64,000 nucleotides of DNA from Neoalteromonas flava (GTDB taxonomy: Bacteria; Pseudomonadota; Gammaproteobacteria; Enterobacterales; Alteromonadaceae): NCBI RefSeq assembly GCF_002807685.1, contig NZ_PEAX01000005.1, positions 62,001 through 126,000 of the forward strand, in the 5' to 3' direction. The notes under the pieces were generated by a model that was not told where the DNA came from, did not search any database, and saw only the letters and a list, made by a program, of their open reading frames with translations. Position numbers and translations under genes: made by a program. Below, piece after piece: positions 1-9,085 of this stretch. Position 1 is the first letter of the stretch. Every line of letters starts with the position of its first letter.

Positions 1-285
1 ATGCCACCGTTGGCGGTGTTCATTGCGTTATTGTTCGTCAATTTCTTTTTTATTGGTATTTTGTTCGGTAATTTGAATGCAATGGCCATGCAGCCGCTGG
101 GTGAAATGGCAGGTCTGGGCGCCGCGATTATCGGCTCATTAACTAGCCTGCTATCCGTACCCATCGCTATGCTAATAGACCTTTTTATTACCGCTAACGT
201 GCTGCCGATAGCGCTTGGCTTTGTGGTGTTTTGCACTCTGGCTTTCGTCAGTGTTTACTGGGCTGAAAAGGCGTCTCATCCATGA
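1..285 (+). CDS. C-terminal end of an MFS efflux pump, Bcr/CflA type (partial)
   Basis: Only the last 94 or so residues are inside the window; the gene enters from the left edge, so the ATG at base 1 is probably internal. Three hydrophobic stretches are visible. The segment around FGNLNAMAMQPLGEMAGLGA, ending in a small-residue helix (AAIIGSLTSLLSV), resembles the last helices of Bcr/CflA-family drug:H+ antiporters, where a similar N-A-M-x-P-x-G-x-x-A-G pattern is common. The family sits in the inner membrane and exports small toxic compounds. Substrate cannot be inferred. The family call rests on this short motif only; another 12-TM MFS exporter remains possible. Confidence 0.6.
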   Translation: MPPLAVFIALLFVNFFFIGILFGNLNAMAMQPLGEMAGLGAAIIGSLTSLLSVPIAMLIDLFITANVLPIALGFVVFCTLAFVSVYWAEKASHP

Positions 286-322
286 GCCAGAAAATAATGA
301 CTATACCATTAGAAACTAACGC

Positions 323-655
323 TCATTTTACCAGCCGAACTATCGGCTGAGGCTGTTGATTCTCTACGATATCTAACGTTCTGGAGATCCGCTCGCCGTT
401 TTTGATTTTGTCATAGCTTATTGTTTTCATCTCTAGCGCCTGACAAAACTTGTAGAAGGTTTTGAAGTCTTTACGGCTGAAGTCTTCACCGATGCGCGAC
501 ATATGGGTGTCGATATACATATCGTCGCCATTGCTGGTAAGATTAGCGACCGCATTATACGGCTCACCATAATTATCGACTTTCAGTGCGCGAACCATTT
601 TAATCTCAAATATCCAATCATCGACTTGCATAAATCGAGATACTGTTTGTTTCAT
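323..655 (-). CDS. Hypothetical protein, 110 aa
   Basis: A small soluble protein with no signal peptide or membrane segment. The ATG at 655 is preceded by a good Shine-Dalgarno sequence (AAAGGA, about 7 bases upstream), which supports expression. It is rich in charged and aromatic residues, contains a central DMYIDTHMSRIGEDFSRKDF segment and ends in a proline/valine tail. I do not recognise the family. It is convergent with the efflux-pump gene on its left and is followed by a long AT-rich gap on its 5' side, so it is probably monocistronic. Base composition looks like the surrounding chromosome. Confidence 0.6.
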   Translation of the reverse strand: MKQTVSRFMQVDDWIFEIKMVRALKVDNYGEPYNAVANLTSNGDDMYIDTHMSRIGEDFSRKDFKTFYKFCQALEMKTISYDKIKNGERISRTLDIVENQQPQPIVRLVK

Positions 656-1027
656 TTCACGTTCCTTTAAACGACGGCGCTTTCAACACGGCTATTGTTA
701 GGGGGACTCGCAAGATCTTTTGCAAAACGTTCTTTTTGCAATTGTTTTGCCACTTATTTTTATTATACAAAACATATAGTTAGAAAAATCTCGGGCGTTA
801 CGTGTTGCAAAAAAGCAACGCGCATTCGAATCAGTTTGAATACATTTCCACTCATTCGACGCTGGAAGAATAAAAAACTATATTAATCAGTCGTTTAAAA
901 TTTATTGGCAGTTGACACTGTGGTGTAGTCATCAACAGACATACTTAAGTCTGCTGCATGTTTACCCGACGCATTTTCAACTCGTTTTATTATACACAGC
1001 TCTGTCGGTCTCGAAAGCCTAAATTAA
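656..1027. other. Intergenic stretch without a convincing gene
   Basis: About 370 bases between the hypothetical gene and the ilvC terminator. It is AT-rich. A 63-codon frame at 695-886 has no good ribosome-binding site and a Cys/Arg/Lys-rich translation unlike a real protein. The promoter of the 323-655 gene must lie just left of this stretch's start on the minus strand. I see no repeat or strong hairpin before the terminator at 1028-1055. Confidence 0.5.
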
Positions 1028-1055
1028 ACAAAAAAGCCCGGCAAAAATGCCGGGC
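1028..1055 (-). terminator. Rho-independent terminator of ilvC
   Basis: A perfect 8-bp GC-rich stem (GCCCGGCA at 1036-1043 with TGCCGGGC at 1048-1055) and a 4-base loop. On the minus strand it is followed by a run of T (1031-1035 and beyond). It lies about 35 bases past the ilvC stop codon. The plus strand also has a T run a little further on, so weak bidirectional function is possible. Confidence 0.85.
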
Positions 1056-1090
1056 AAAAGGGCTTTTTAAGCACCTAACGACAGAACTGT

Positions 1091-2572
1091 TTAACCAGTA
1101 ACTATGGCTTTCATATCTTGCATGTATGCGCGCAGTTGCTGACCGATAATCTCAACACCGTGATTGCGGATCGCATGATTAACTTCAACTAAGCGCATGT
1201 TATCAACTTTGTTATCACTACTTTCTCTACCTTTACCCAAATCTGCAGATGTTAGCGTTGGCATTAGTTCGGAGTGCAATAAAGGGATAGCTGCATTGGC
1301 AAATAAGTAATTGCCGTATTCAGCAGTATCAGAAATAACCACGTTCATTTCATACAACCGTTTACGTGCGATTGTATTTGAGATCAATGGTGTTTCATGG
1401 AGAGACTCATAGTAAGCAGATTCGGGCAAAATCCCCGCTTCTACCATCACATCAAAAGCGAGCTCTACGCCAGCCTTGATCATCGCAACGATTACAATGC
1501 CTTTATCGAAGAAGGTTTGATCATCAATTTTTTGGGCATAGCTCGGGGCGTTTTCAAATTTAGACTGCCCGGTTTCTTCTCGCCATTTCAATAGGTTCGC
1601 GTCACCGTTTGCCCAATCCTGCATCATAGTCGCTGAAAACTCGCCAGATATGATGTCGTCTTGATGCTTTTCAAACAGCGGACGTAGAATAGTTTTAAGT
1701 CGCTCAGAAAGATCATGCGCGCGGATTTTATCTGGATTACTCAAGCGGTCCATCATGTTAGTGACGCCACCAATCTTTAATGCTTCGGTAATTGCTTCAA
1801 GACCATATTGCACCAATGCACCTGCATAGGCGGGTTCAATGCCATCTTGTAACATAAACTCGTAGCCTAAAATCGCCGCAGTTTGCTGCATACCGCACAA
1901 GATGGTCTGCTCACCCATTAGATCTGACTTCACTTCAGCGACAAAAGAAGAGGCAAGTACGCCTGCACGATCGCCGCCAGTCGCACTCGCAAGCGCTTTT
2001 GCAATATCCCAACCTTTTCCTTCAGGGTCATTTTCAGGGTGCACTGCAATAAGAGTGGGTACCCCAAAACCGCGCTTATACTCCTCACGGACTTCAGTAC
2101 CCGGACACTTCGGGGCACACATTACAACGGTAATGTCAGAGCGGATCTGCTGACCTTCTTCGACAATATTAAAGCCATGTGAATAGCCTAGCGTCGCACC
2201 TTGTTGCATCAGTGGCATAACGGCCTCAACCACTGCAGCATGCTGCTTGTCTGGTGTGAGGTTGTAAACCAAATCCGCTGTCGGGATAAGTTCTTGATAC
2301 GTACCTACAGTAAAGCCGTTACTATTGGCACGAACAAAAGAATCACGTTTCTCATCAATAGCCGCCTGGCGCAGCGCATAGCTAACGTCAAGTCCAGAAT
2401 CACGCATGTTCAAGCCTTGGTTAAGGCCTTGTGCGCCACAGCCAACGATGACGATTTTTTTACCTTTTAAGTAATCGCATCCTTGCGAGAATTCTTCTCG
2501 CTGCATAAAGCGACACTGACCTAACTGCTTAAGCTGTTCACGCAAAGAGAGAGAATTGAAGTAATTTGCCAT
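1091..2572 (-). CDS. ilvC: Ketol-acid reductoisomerase (NADP+), long class II form
   Basis: Second step of valine and isoleucine synthesis: isomerises and reduces acetolactate or acetohydroxybutyrate with NADPH in the cytoplasm. The start [19 protein letters not shown] matches the start of enterobacterial IlvC, so I place the ATG at 2572 rather than at an upstream in-frame codon. The Rossmann motif [10 protein letters not shown] lies near residue 45, and two C-terminal knotted domains give about 493 aa, the long form. Divergently transcribed from ilvY across about 115 bases, the classical arrangement in which IlvY with acetolactate or acetohydroxybutyrate activates ilvC. Followed by a strong terminator. 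Close to certain. Confidence 0.97.
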   Translation of the reverse strand: MANYFNSLSLREQLKQLGQCRFMQREEFSQGCDYLKGKKIVIVGCGAQGLNQGLNMRDSGLDVSYALRQAAIDEKRDSFVRANSNGFTVGTYQELIPTADLVYNLTPDKQHAAVVEAVMPLMQQGATLGYSHGFNIVEEGQQIRSDITVVMCAPKCPGTEVREEYKRGFGVPTLIAVHPENDPEGKGWDIAKALASATGGDRAGVLASSFVAEVKSDLMGEQTILCGMQQTAAILGYEFMLQDGIEPAYAGALVQYGLEAITEALKIGGVTNMMDRLSNPDKIRAHDLSERLKTILRPLFEKHQDDIISGEFSATMMQDWANGDANLLKWREETGQSKFENAPSYAQKIDDQTFFDKGIVIVAMIKAGVELAFDVMVEAGILPESAYYESLHETPLISNTIARKRLYEMNVVISDTAEYGNYLFANAAIPLLHSELMPTLTSADLGKGRESSDNKVDNMRLVEVNHAIRNHGVEIIGQQLRAYMQDMKAIVTG

Positions 2573-2664
2573 GTTTACCTTGTCCAATATGTTCAGGCTC
2601 TTAATGCCTGAGCGTAGAATAGGCTAATCGCTTAATTGTTAAAAGTGATATATTATCAATACAG

Positions 2665-2674
2665 TATTGCAATA
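2665..2674. promoter_or_regulatory. Candidate IlvY operator half-site in the ilvC-ilvY gap
   Basis: A perfect 10-base palindrome, TATTGCAATA, lies 15 bases before the ilvY start in the divergent ilvY-ilvC gap. IlvY operators in enterobacteria contain related TTGCAAT-type dyads, so this is a reasonable binding-site candidate. This is inference from position and dyad symmetry only; a second, partly matching AT-rich dyad lies at about 2648-2658. Confidence 0.4.
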
Positions 2675-2688
2675 AATGAAATTACGCT

Positions 2689-3546
2689 ATGGAACTCCGC
2701 GATCTTCAGCTATTTTGTCACCTCGCTGGAAGTTTAAACTTCAGCCAAACCGCAGCTGCGATGTTTGTCTCTCCCTCAACGTTAACTAGGGTAATTCAAC
2801 GGGTTGAGCACGCGTGTGGCGCTCAGTTATTTGTGCGTAATAATCGCCATGTCGCTTTGACTCACGCAGGTCAACAAGTGTTAGAGTTTGCAGAACCCAT
2901 GTTGGCAGATTGGCGCAAGTTAAGGCAAAGCTTGAATGAAGACATCAATCAATTAACTGGGCAATTACGCTTTTATTGCTCAGTTACCGCGAGCCAGAGT
3001 CATTTACCACGAATGCTCGAGCGCTTTAGACAATTGCACCCAATGGTAGACTTTAAACTGGAAACGGGTGATCCAGGTTTATCAGTGCAGCGGGTTATTG
3101 ACGACAAATGTGATGTGGCGATAGCCATAAATTCGCCTGACCTCCCGACTGAATTATTTTTTCAGCCAATTGCCAAAGTGCCATTGGTGCTAGTGGTGCC
3201 AAAACGATTTGGCGTGACTGATATTAATCAAATAGATTGGCGTAAAACCCCGGTCATCATGCCCGACAGTGGACCGACGCGGCGCACTGTTCATCATTGG
3301 TTCGCAGAAGCAGGTATTCGACCCCATGTATATGCTTCTGTAGGGGGCAATGAGGCGATTGTGAGCATGGTCGCTCTTGATTGCGGTGTTGGTTTTGTGC
3401 CGCGTGTTGTGTTGGCCCATTCTGCACTACAAAGCCAAGTCGACATACTCGAGGTCAACAATATCGAACCCTACGAGTTAGGCTTGTGCTGCTTGCAACA
3501 ACGCAAAGACGAGCGATTACTGCACGCGATGTTTGCTCAATTATAG
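2689..3546 (+). CDS. ilvY: LysR-type activator of ilvC
   Basis: A 285-aa LysR-type regulator. The N-terminal winged helix-turn-helix (MELRDLQLFCHLAGSLNFSQ, then MFVSPSTLTRVIQRVEH) closely follows IlvY of enterobacteria, and a periplasmic-binding-like effector domain fills residues 90-285. Being divergent to ilvC makes the IlvY assignment firm. In E. coli, IlvY senses the IlvC substrates and activates ilvC while repressing itself. Its last 10 bases overlap the 3' end of the comM C-terminal fragment on the other strand, so the two genes are convergent. Confidence 0.93.
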   Translation: MELRDLQLFCHLAGSLNFSQTAAAMFVSPSTLTRVIQRVEHACGAQLFVRNNRHVALTHAGQQVLEFAEPMLADWRKLRQSLNEDINQLTGQLRFYCSVTASQSHLPRMLERFRQLHPMVDFKLETGDPGLSVQRVIDDKCDVAIAINSPDLPTELFFQPIAKVPLVLVVPKRFGVTDINQIDWRKTPVIMPDSGPTRRTVHHWFAEAGIRPHVYASVGGNEAIVSMVALDCGVGFVPRVVLAHSALQSQVDILEVNNIEPYELGLCCLQQRKDERLLHAMFAQL

Positions 3547-4859
3547 AAACTGCGTAGCAACGCATCCATGGCACGATAACTAAGCGCTTCAGCTATATGC
3601 TTGCGCTCAATCATTTTAGTTGCGCTTAGGTCGGCAATAGTCCTCGCGACTTTGAGGTGCCTATGCATGGCTCGATGTGACGCACCAAGTTTATACAGAG
3701 CATCAAGCATAAATTGTTCTACAGAGTTAGTAAGTGCACACTCACTTTGTATTTGCGTAACGCTTAGGGCGCTATTTAGACAACCTTGGCGATCGAGTTG
3801 AAGCTGCTGCGCAGTATGCACTTGTTGCCGTAACTGTGCACTTGTCGTGCTGGAACCAGCTCCTTTTGTAGAAGATTGGCTTGTACTGAGATCCTGCTTG
3901 TCTATGTGCAGTTGAATATCAATCCGATCAAGCAGGGGGCCAGAAAGACGGTTTAAATAACGCAAGGTCTGCTCAGGTGAAGAGCGGTTATTGTGTATAT
4001 CTCCCGTAGGACTCGGATTCATCGCCGCGACTAGTTGAAATTGTGCAGGAAACGTGGTTTTCGCTGCCGCCCGAGAGAGGTTGATATCGCCAGTTTCTAG
4101 CGGTTCGCGCAATGCATCCAATGTGCACCTACCAAACTCTGGTAATTCATCCAAGAAGAGAATGCCATGATGAGCAAGCGACACTTCACCCGGTTTTGGG
4201 TTGGCTCCCCCGCCGAGCAAAGCTGCTCGTGAACTGGAATGATGGGGGGCCCTAAATGGTCTATCAAAGTTCGGTTTGTGGCTATCAAATTCGCCAGCGA
4301 TGGAGCGCACACATGCGCTCTCTAACGCCTGCTGTCGCGCTAAAGGTGGCAGTAGTGTCAATAATCGTCGAGCTAACATACTTTTCCCAGTGCCCGGTGG
4401 CCCAACTAAAAGAAGGTTGTGTAGACCGGCAGCAGCGATAAGCAGTCCACGCTTGGCTTGCGGATGGCCGACGACATCTGCGATATCAATTGTACTTTCA
4501 GTACTTTGGTTATCTATTGGAACGCTAATCAGTGGAAGGTTTTGTTTACCAGCAAGATGGTTTATGACACTGATCAAATCTTTAGCCGCCAGGTGTGTAT
4601 TTGCCGTTACCCAGCCTACTTCGTGCTGATTTTGTTGCGCGACGATTAGGGTGCGATTGGAACGTCCTACTGCGATAGCAGCAGGTAAAGTCGCGGTGAT
4701 CGGGCGCAAATGGCCTGATAGTGACAATTCCCCGAGAAATTCAAAATCAGCAAGCGCAGGGCATTCGACCTGTCCACTGGCTGCCAATATGGCGACTGCA
4801 ATGGCAAGGTCGAAGCGACCGCCATATTTGGGTAAATCGGCAGGCGCTAGATTAACCAC
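3537..4859 (-). pseudogene. comM: comM, C-terminal part (interrupted by a mobile element)
   Basis: Encodes the last 440 residues of the YifB/ComM AAA+ protein, a hexameric helicase that drives branch migration during natural transformation. It begins abruptly at VVNLAPADLPKYGGRFDLA, which is internal in intact ComM. The Walker A motif GPPGTGKSML, Walker B-like ILFLDELPEF and the Mg-chelatase C-terminal domain are present. The missing start (GFATVFSRSS to FPAKRIV) lies on the same strand at 12159-12355, beyond a 7.3-kb element. Joined at a shared GT, the two parts restore an uninterrupted reading frame of about 506 residues, the normal family length. A GTG at 4859 could in principle start translation, but the N-terminal domain would be lost. 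Confidence 0.95.
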
Positions 4860-4885
4860 CCTTGATTTGACTATTTACAGGAAAT
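4858..4885. other. Left attachment site (attL/attR half) in comM
   Basis: The junction between comM and the element. The AC at 4858-4859 (GT on the coding strand of comM) is the only sequence shared with the other end. Fifteen bases further in lies TTACAGGAAAT (4875-4885), found inverted at 12134-12144. Serine integrases cross over at a 2-base core, and their attP half-sites face each other, which predicts exactly this arrangement. The call rests on comM frame restoration and the repeat pair. Confidence 0.8.
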
Positions 4886-4925
4886 ATTATTCAAATATGT
4901 AAAGCATGATTTTTCGGAATATCTT

Positions 4926-6848
4926 ATGCAAAAATTGTTGTATCCATACGCCAGATTTTCCAGCGAACAGCAGGGAAAAGGTGCAAGTCTCAAACGTCAG
5001 GTTTATCGTGCCAGAAAATACGCCATTGAAAACGGCTACGAGGTCGTTGACCTTGATTTGAATGATAAAGGTCTATCTGCATTCACGGGCAAGAACGTCT
5101 CACAGGGAGCGTTAGGCGCGTTTTTAGAAGCTATTGATAAAAACATAGTGCCAAGAGATGGATCGGCTTATCTTTGCATTGAACAAATAGATCGACTAAG
5201 CCGTCAAGATATTGATTCAGCTTCAACCCTTTTTAAATCCATTCTTCGTAAAAACGTAAATATTATTACTTTAATGGATAATAAAATATATACAAAACAG
5301 AGTCTTAATAGCTTTATTGATATCATGTACTCTCTTTTCCTTATGGAACAAGCCAACCTCGAAAGTCAAAAAAAATCAGAAAGAATATTAGACTCTTTTG
5401 ATCAGAGGTTTTTAAAAGTTGTAAATTCTGAAAAAGTGCAATTTTCTGGCATGCTTCCTGGCTGGATTGACAATGAAGGAACAAAACAAGAAACAAAGTT
5501 CGTTTTTAATGACAAAGTAGAGATTGTCAAAAAAGTCTTTGAAATGTATGGAAATGAAGGTAAATCATTAAGAGATATAACCAATTGGTTAGATACTAAC
5601 AACATTGAGCAAATAGCGCGAAAACGGCATAAAAACTATACGAATAGGTGGAGTTCTGCCAAAGTTTCACACTTATTAAAAAATAGGTGTGTTTTAGGTG
5701 AGTTACATATCAAGAGAGAAGGGGAAACAATAGAGAATTATTATCCCGCAGCAATAGAGAAAGAGCTATTTGATCGTGTTCAAGCAATAGCTAAAAGAAA
5801 AGTAAAAATAAAAGCAGCTGGTAGAAAATCGATTAATATTTTTACAGGGAAGACTTTTTGCGGAAAGTGTGGACAGAAAGTATATTTTGAAACTGATGAT
5901 AAAGTTGTTAAAGGCAAAAAATACCTTTATTACTCGTTGAAATGCTCCGCAAGACGTTATGGTGGTTGTGATAGTAAAACAGTCACGTATGATCATTTTT
6001 TGAGTTCGCACCCCAACGAATTTAATATTTTCGGAGTTTCTTTTGCATATCCAAAACATTTATTGGAGCAAAAAAGAAAAGCTATTCTTGAAAAAGAACA
6101 GCAACTTAAAAAGCAAAACAATAAATTATCCGAGCTTGAAAAGTATTTTTTTGACAATGAAGAGATCGACACTGAATTCTATTTAAAATCTGGCACAAAA
6201 ATAAAAACTAATATTAGGAATTTAAAAAGAGAAATTGACGATTTAAAGTATGAATATAATACGTACTCAAATGAATATAACTATGAAGAAGTAGAAACAA
6301 GATCAAAAAATTTTTATTTAGAAAAAGATCCAAATGAAATTGAGAAAGCACGAAAAATCATAGACCGAAACTACTCAGCAATAATAATCTTTTCAGATCA
6401 AAAACAAGCTGTATGTCTCAGATATAACGGTCTATATGAGTTTATAAATTGGGGAGAAAATACAGATACTTCATTGTTGATTGATAATTTTTCAAGATAT
6501 ACCGAGAGTCTTTTCGAAGAGTATCTAAAAGGGAAAATAGACGGAAAATTCACAGAGATATTAAACTCTATGTTTAATTGGGGTGAGGAAAAACTTTATA
6601 AAAAAGAACTAACAGCATCTCAACTTTACGAAATTGAACAAGACCCCACAAACTTTGCAAAATATGACTTTGGCTTTTTCATTCTGCAAAATTGGAAGAA
6701 AGAAACATTACAAAAATATCTTCAAAAACATAATCTTGTATCAAGTGATTTTGACTATAAGAATTATGGAAAATTTCTATTTGAAAATGTTTTCAGAATG
6801 AAGAGTAAAAGATTTGAGATCACTACAAAAAATCAGCATTTTGATTAA
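4926..6848 (+). CDS. Large serine recombinase (site-specific integrase of the element)
   Basis: 640 aa. The N-terminal resolvase domain has the catalytic pattern Y-A-R-F-S (Ser12) and the DRLSR motif at residues 89-93, both needed for cleavage and phosphoserine formation. A recombinase domain follows (about 160-300), then a zinc ribbon with Cys312, Cys315, Cys340 and Cys348, then a long coiled-coil segment (about 375-460) of the kind that controls integration versus excision. The gene starts only about 65 bases from the left junction and reads inward, a usual position for such integrases. It very probably inserted the element in comM. All catalytic landmarks are intact, so it is likely active. 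No recombination directionality factor was recognised. Confidence 0.93.
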   Translation: MQKLLYPYARFSSEQQGKGASLKRQVYRARKYAIENGYEVVDLDLNDKGLSAFTGKNVSQGALGAFLEAIDKNIVPRDGSAYLCIEQIDRLSRQDIDSASTLFKSILRKNVNIITLMDNKIYTKQSLNSFIDIMYSLFLMEQANLESQKKSERILDSFDQRFLKVVNSEKVQFSGMLPGWIDNEGTKQETKFVFNDKVEIVKKVFEMYGNEGKSLRDITNWLDTNNIEQIARKRHKNYTNRWSSAKVSHLLKNRCVLGELHIKREGETIENYYPAAIEKELFDRVQAIAKRKVKIKAAGRKSINIFTGKTFCGKCGQKVYFETDDKVVKGKKYLYYSLKCSARRYGGCDSKTVTYDHFLSSHPNEFNIFGVSFAYPKHLLEQKRKAILEKEQQLKKQNNKLSELEKYFFDNEEIDTEFYLKSGTKIKTNIRNLKREIDDLKYEYNTYSNEYNYEEVETRSKNFYLEKDPNEIEKARKIIDRNYSAIIIFSDQKQAVCLRYNGLYEFINWGENTDTSLLIDNFSRYTESLFEEYLKGKIDGKFTEILNSMFNWGEEKLYKKELTASQLYEIEQDPTNFAKYDFGFFILQNWKKETLQKYLQKHNLVSSDFDYKNYGKFLFENVFRMKSKRFEITTKNQHFD

Positions 6849-6874
6849 TCGACCTAAATAATATATGTGAATTT

Positions 6875-7309
6875 CTATCGTTTTGGTCGATTGACATTAA
6901 GACCTTTTGGCATTTCGATATCTGGTTCAACATCAATATTCATTTGTTTCATTTCAAGTTCTTTTTCCTTAGCTTCAAGATCTGATTTTTTTTCAATGAT
7001 ATTTTTTTGAATATAATTTGATATCTCTTCAATACATTCAAGTTGGAAATATTGTTTGATCAAAGAAATACAATTTTCATACTCTTCAAGCTTTTTTCTG
7101 AACCGTGCATCACGTTTTTTTAAGTCAAAAAGTCGTTTAGTTAGATCAACATTTCTTGATTTAACAAGGTTGTATTTTGCTTCTGTTTGTTTGTTTTTTA
7201 AATCGAGGTTGTACCTTTCCAATTCCATTTGGCTAATCACAAATTTGAGCTGCTTTATCTTTTTAAGTGCTTTGTTTCTTATTTCATAAATTTCTTCTTC
7301 ATTGTTCAT
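6875..7309 (-). CDS. Coiled-coil hypothetical protein next to the relaxase
   Basis: 144 aa, lysine- and glutamate-rich, predicted mostly helical with heptad-like spacing over almost all of its length (residues 5-125), ending in a basic tail (NVNRPKR). A strong ribosome-binding site (AAAGGA) precedes the ATG at 7309. It lies 48 bases downstream of the relaxase gene on the same strand, so the two are probably co-transcribed. Relaxase operons often carry a small accessory DNA-binding or coiled-coil partner; a role as mobilization accessory or recombination directionality factor is possible but unproved. No family recognised. Confidence 0.65.
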   Translation of the reverse strand: MNNEEEIYEIRNKALKKIKQLKFVISQMELERYNLDLKNKQTEAKYNLVKSRNVDLTKRLFDLKKRDARFRKKLEEYENCISLIKQYFQLECIEEISNYIQKNIIEKKSDLEAKEKELEMKQMNIDVEPDIEMPKGLNVNRPKR

Positions 7310-7357
7310 AACGTCCTTTTTTGTTCATATTTACACCGTACCACATATTTTAAAAAA

Positions 7358-8455
7358 TCAAATTTTATTGAATTTTAGTTTAATCTCGCTTTTTGATTTT
7401 TTTACGTCATTTATAAGATCTTTATCATTATTAAACAGCTCCTTGTTAATTTCTTCTTGTGCTCTTTCTGCTTCAATCTTGTCAAATTGTTCATAATCAA
7501 CAACAACTTGCGAATAATTATCAATGTCTCGTTTATATTCTTGTTTGTTGTGTGTATAAAAATTTGAAAGGTATTTTTTTGCAATTATCAAAGCCTTTTT
7601 AAAAATCGAATTAGTTAGAAGCTTAATCTTTTTAAGTCTATTTTCTGCCTCTTTTACTTCTTCTTTTAGGCTCTCGCTGTATTCCTCTAAAAGTTCTTTT
7701 TCTACTTCTAAATCACGTATTTTTTGCTGCTTTTCCCTACCCCTCTTGTTAATGGACTTTATTTTTATCTCTAAATCTTGGATCTTTTCTTCTTTTTCTT
7801 GCAATTTTTTTTCTACAAACTCAATTTTTTCTAAATGTTTCTTTTTTGATTTTTGTTTTTCAACTCCTCTTGTAAAACCAATACTTCTAAAACAATCACC
7901 AGCAAGATCCTGCATTTTCATAAAATGCTCATTTGGATATTTCCTTTTAGAATTAAACTTTTGTTGAATTTCTCTAAATCTTGCTTTGTTAGTTTTAAAG
8001 TCAAAATTGATAAAACTTAGGTGAGCATGAACATTTAATTTTTTTTCACCAGTTTTTTCACAAGTCGATCCTTCGTCAAAATGCAAAGAATAACCGAGCG
8101 GTTCAAAATGATATTTTTGAGCAATTTCATTCATATATTTTTCTATAAGTTTTGGTGCTTTATTTCTAAAATTTTCAGGATCTTCAATGTATTTTTCAAA
8201 CGAAAAAGCAAGAACACCTTCAAGATAATGATTTGCATTTTTTTGGATTTTTTTGCCTTTTATACTTTCAATTTTTTTAGTAACTTCTTGATACTTTTTA
8301 AGTATTCCTTGGCTCGAAACATTCAAATGTGAATTTTCAGGAAATAAAATGTTATCCGATTTTTTACGAGCATTTTGATTTTCTAAATGCAAAATCATTG
8401 GATCAGCATCGCTTTTTTTCTTCGCTTTAATATTGAAACTTACAAAATTTTTCAT
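7358..8455 (-). CDS. MobV/Pre-family relaxase (plasmid mobilization nickase)
   Basis: 365 aa. The N-terminal half carries MobV landmarks when compared from memory with MobM of pMV158: a His at residue 23 in ILHLENQ that aligns with the catalytic His22 of MobM, the motif SHLN (43-46), and a metal-binding pattern HFDE (125-128) with HAH (143-145) corresponding to HxDExTPHxH. Here a short insertion separates the two metal-binding halves. Residues 205-275 form a long coiled coil. Relaxases of this family nick oriT and carry the cut strand into a recipient through a helper's secretion channel. The non-coding segment upstream (8456-8720) has hairpins and a pMV158-like nic motif. The divergence from MobM is large, but motif order and spacing support the call. 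Confidence 0.8.
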   Translation of the reverse strand: MKNFVSFNIKAKKKSDADPMILHLENQNARKKSDNILFPENSHLNVSSQGILKKYQEVTKKIESIKGKKIQKNANHYLEGVLAFSFEKYIEDPENFRNKAPKLIEKYMNEIAQKYHFEPLGYSLHFDEGSTCEKTGEKKLNVHAHLSFINFDFKTNKARFREIQQKFNSKRKYPNEHFMKMQDLAGDCFRSIGFTRGVEKQKSKKKHLEKIEFVEKKLQEKEEKIQDLEIKIKSINKRGREKQQKIRDLEVEKELLEEYSESLKEEVKEAENRLKKIKLLTNSIFKKALIIAKKYLSNFYTHNKQEYKRDIDNYSQVVVDYEQFDKIEAERAQEEINKELFNNDKDLINDVKKSKSEIKLKFNKI

Positions 8456-8515
8456 AGTTAATTTAGGTTGTTAATACCTTCAATTAATCATAAAAAGAAA
8501 TAAATACAATATAGG

Positions 8516-8560
8516 TGTGTATAAGCCCACTTATACACTACAAGTAGTGTGTGGGCTTTT
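8516..8560. other. Candidate oriT with a pMV158-like nic motif
   Basis: Just upstream of the relaxase gene are nested inverted repeats: GTGTATAAG/CTTATACAC (4-base loop) at about 8518-8539, overlapping an imperfect AAGCCCAC...GTGGGCTT pair. The plus strand carries TAGTGTG followed by T (8545-8552). MobM of pMV158 cleaves TAGTGTG/TTA, so the match covers the residues around the nick. The motif points away from the relaxase gene, opposite to pMV158; on the minus strand a weaker TAGTGTA also exists. Strand and exact nick are therefore uncertain. Confidence 0.55.
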
Positions 8561-8575
8561 AACAAGTTAAAAGAG

Positions 8576-8708
8576 ATTAAACCTAACGGTTTAATTGAAA
8601 GCTCTTTCAGAGCTTTTAGCGCTCGCGCATAGCGAGTAAGAAGAGGGGCATAGCCCCTTTATATACCAGATACGAGCCGATAGGCGAGCAACAAGGCAAC
8701 TCGTTGCC
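8576..8708. repeat. Cluster of five short perfect hairpins
   Basis: In succession: ATTAAACC/GGTTTAAT (8576-8595), AAAGCTCT/AGAGCTTT (8598-8616), CTCGC/GCGAG (8622-8636), GGGGC/GCCCC (8645-8657) and GGCAAC/GTTGCC (8695-8708). No reading frame spans them. The segment is less AT-rich than the rest of the element. It lies between the oriT candidate and the iterons, so it may be part of a transfer or single-strand replication origin. No single hairpin has a terminator-like T tract, apart from the second, which is followed by a few T. Confidence 0.6.
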
Positions 8709-8853
8709 GTTCAAAGAGTTACTGACCGAAGGGAAGGCAACTTAATGAAATTTAATAAATGATCGTCATAAAATAAAAGAAGACAAATAAAAAAAATAAT
8801 CCAAAGAACTCCCCAAAATATCAGATATTTTAATTATTTTTTTTGAAAAACTT

Positions 8854-8919
8854 TATCACTGTTAGAGTGACAAAATATCATTGATAGAGTGACAAATTAT
8901 CACTTAACGAGTGATAAAA
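8854..8919. repeat. Three tandem 22-bp iteron-like repeats upstream of rep
   Basis: Three head-to-tail 22-base units (8854-8875, 8876-8897, 8898-8919) sharing the pattern TATCAyTnnnaGAGTGAyAAA. Each unit also holds the small dyad TCACT...AGTGA. A degenerate partial copy (ACAGTGACAA) lies near 8971-8980. Size, tandem phase at two helical turns and the position before a replication-type gene fit plasmid iterons, or operators for autoregulation of that gene. The rest of 8720-9085 is very AT-rich, as in an origin. Confidence 0.7.
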
Positions 8920-9085
8920 GAACATAAGCAAAAATTAATGCATCTTAAAATATATCTAAAACTCACTCTCACAGTGACAATTAAAATCAAACAAAAAAAT
9001 ATAAAACATCTTTTTTAATTACCTATTGACATAAAAAAAACTGAATATACAACATAATTATACGAACAATAAAAAAGGTGATTAT

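Noticed and set aside
695-886. 63-codon frame in the gap before ilvC
   Set aside because: No ribosome-binding site, and a Cys/Arg-rich translation without structure; probably chance.
8854-8919. Tandem repeats as a CRISPR array
   Set aside because: The 22-base units are directly adjacent without spacers, and no cas gene is present.
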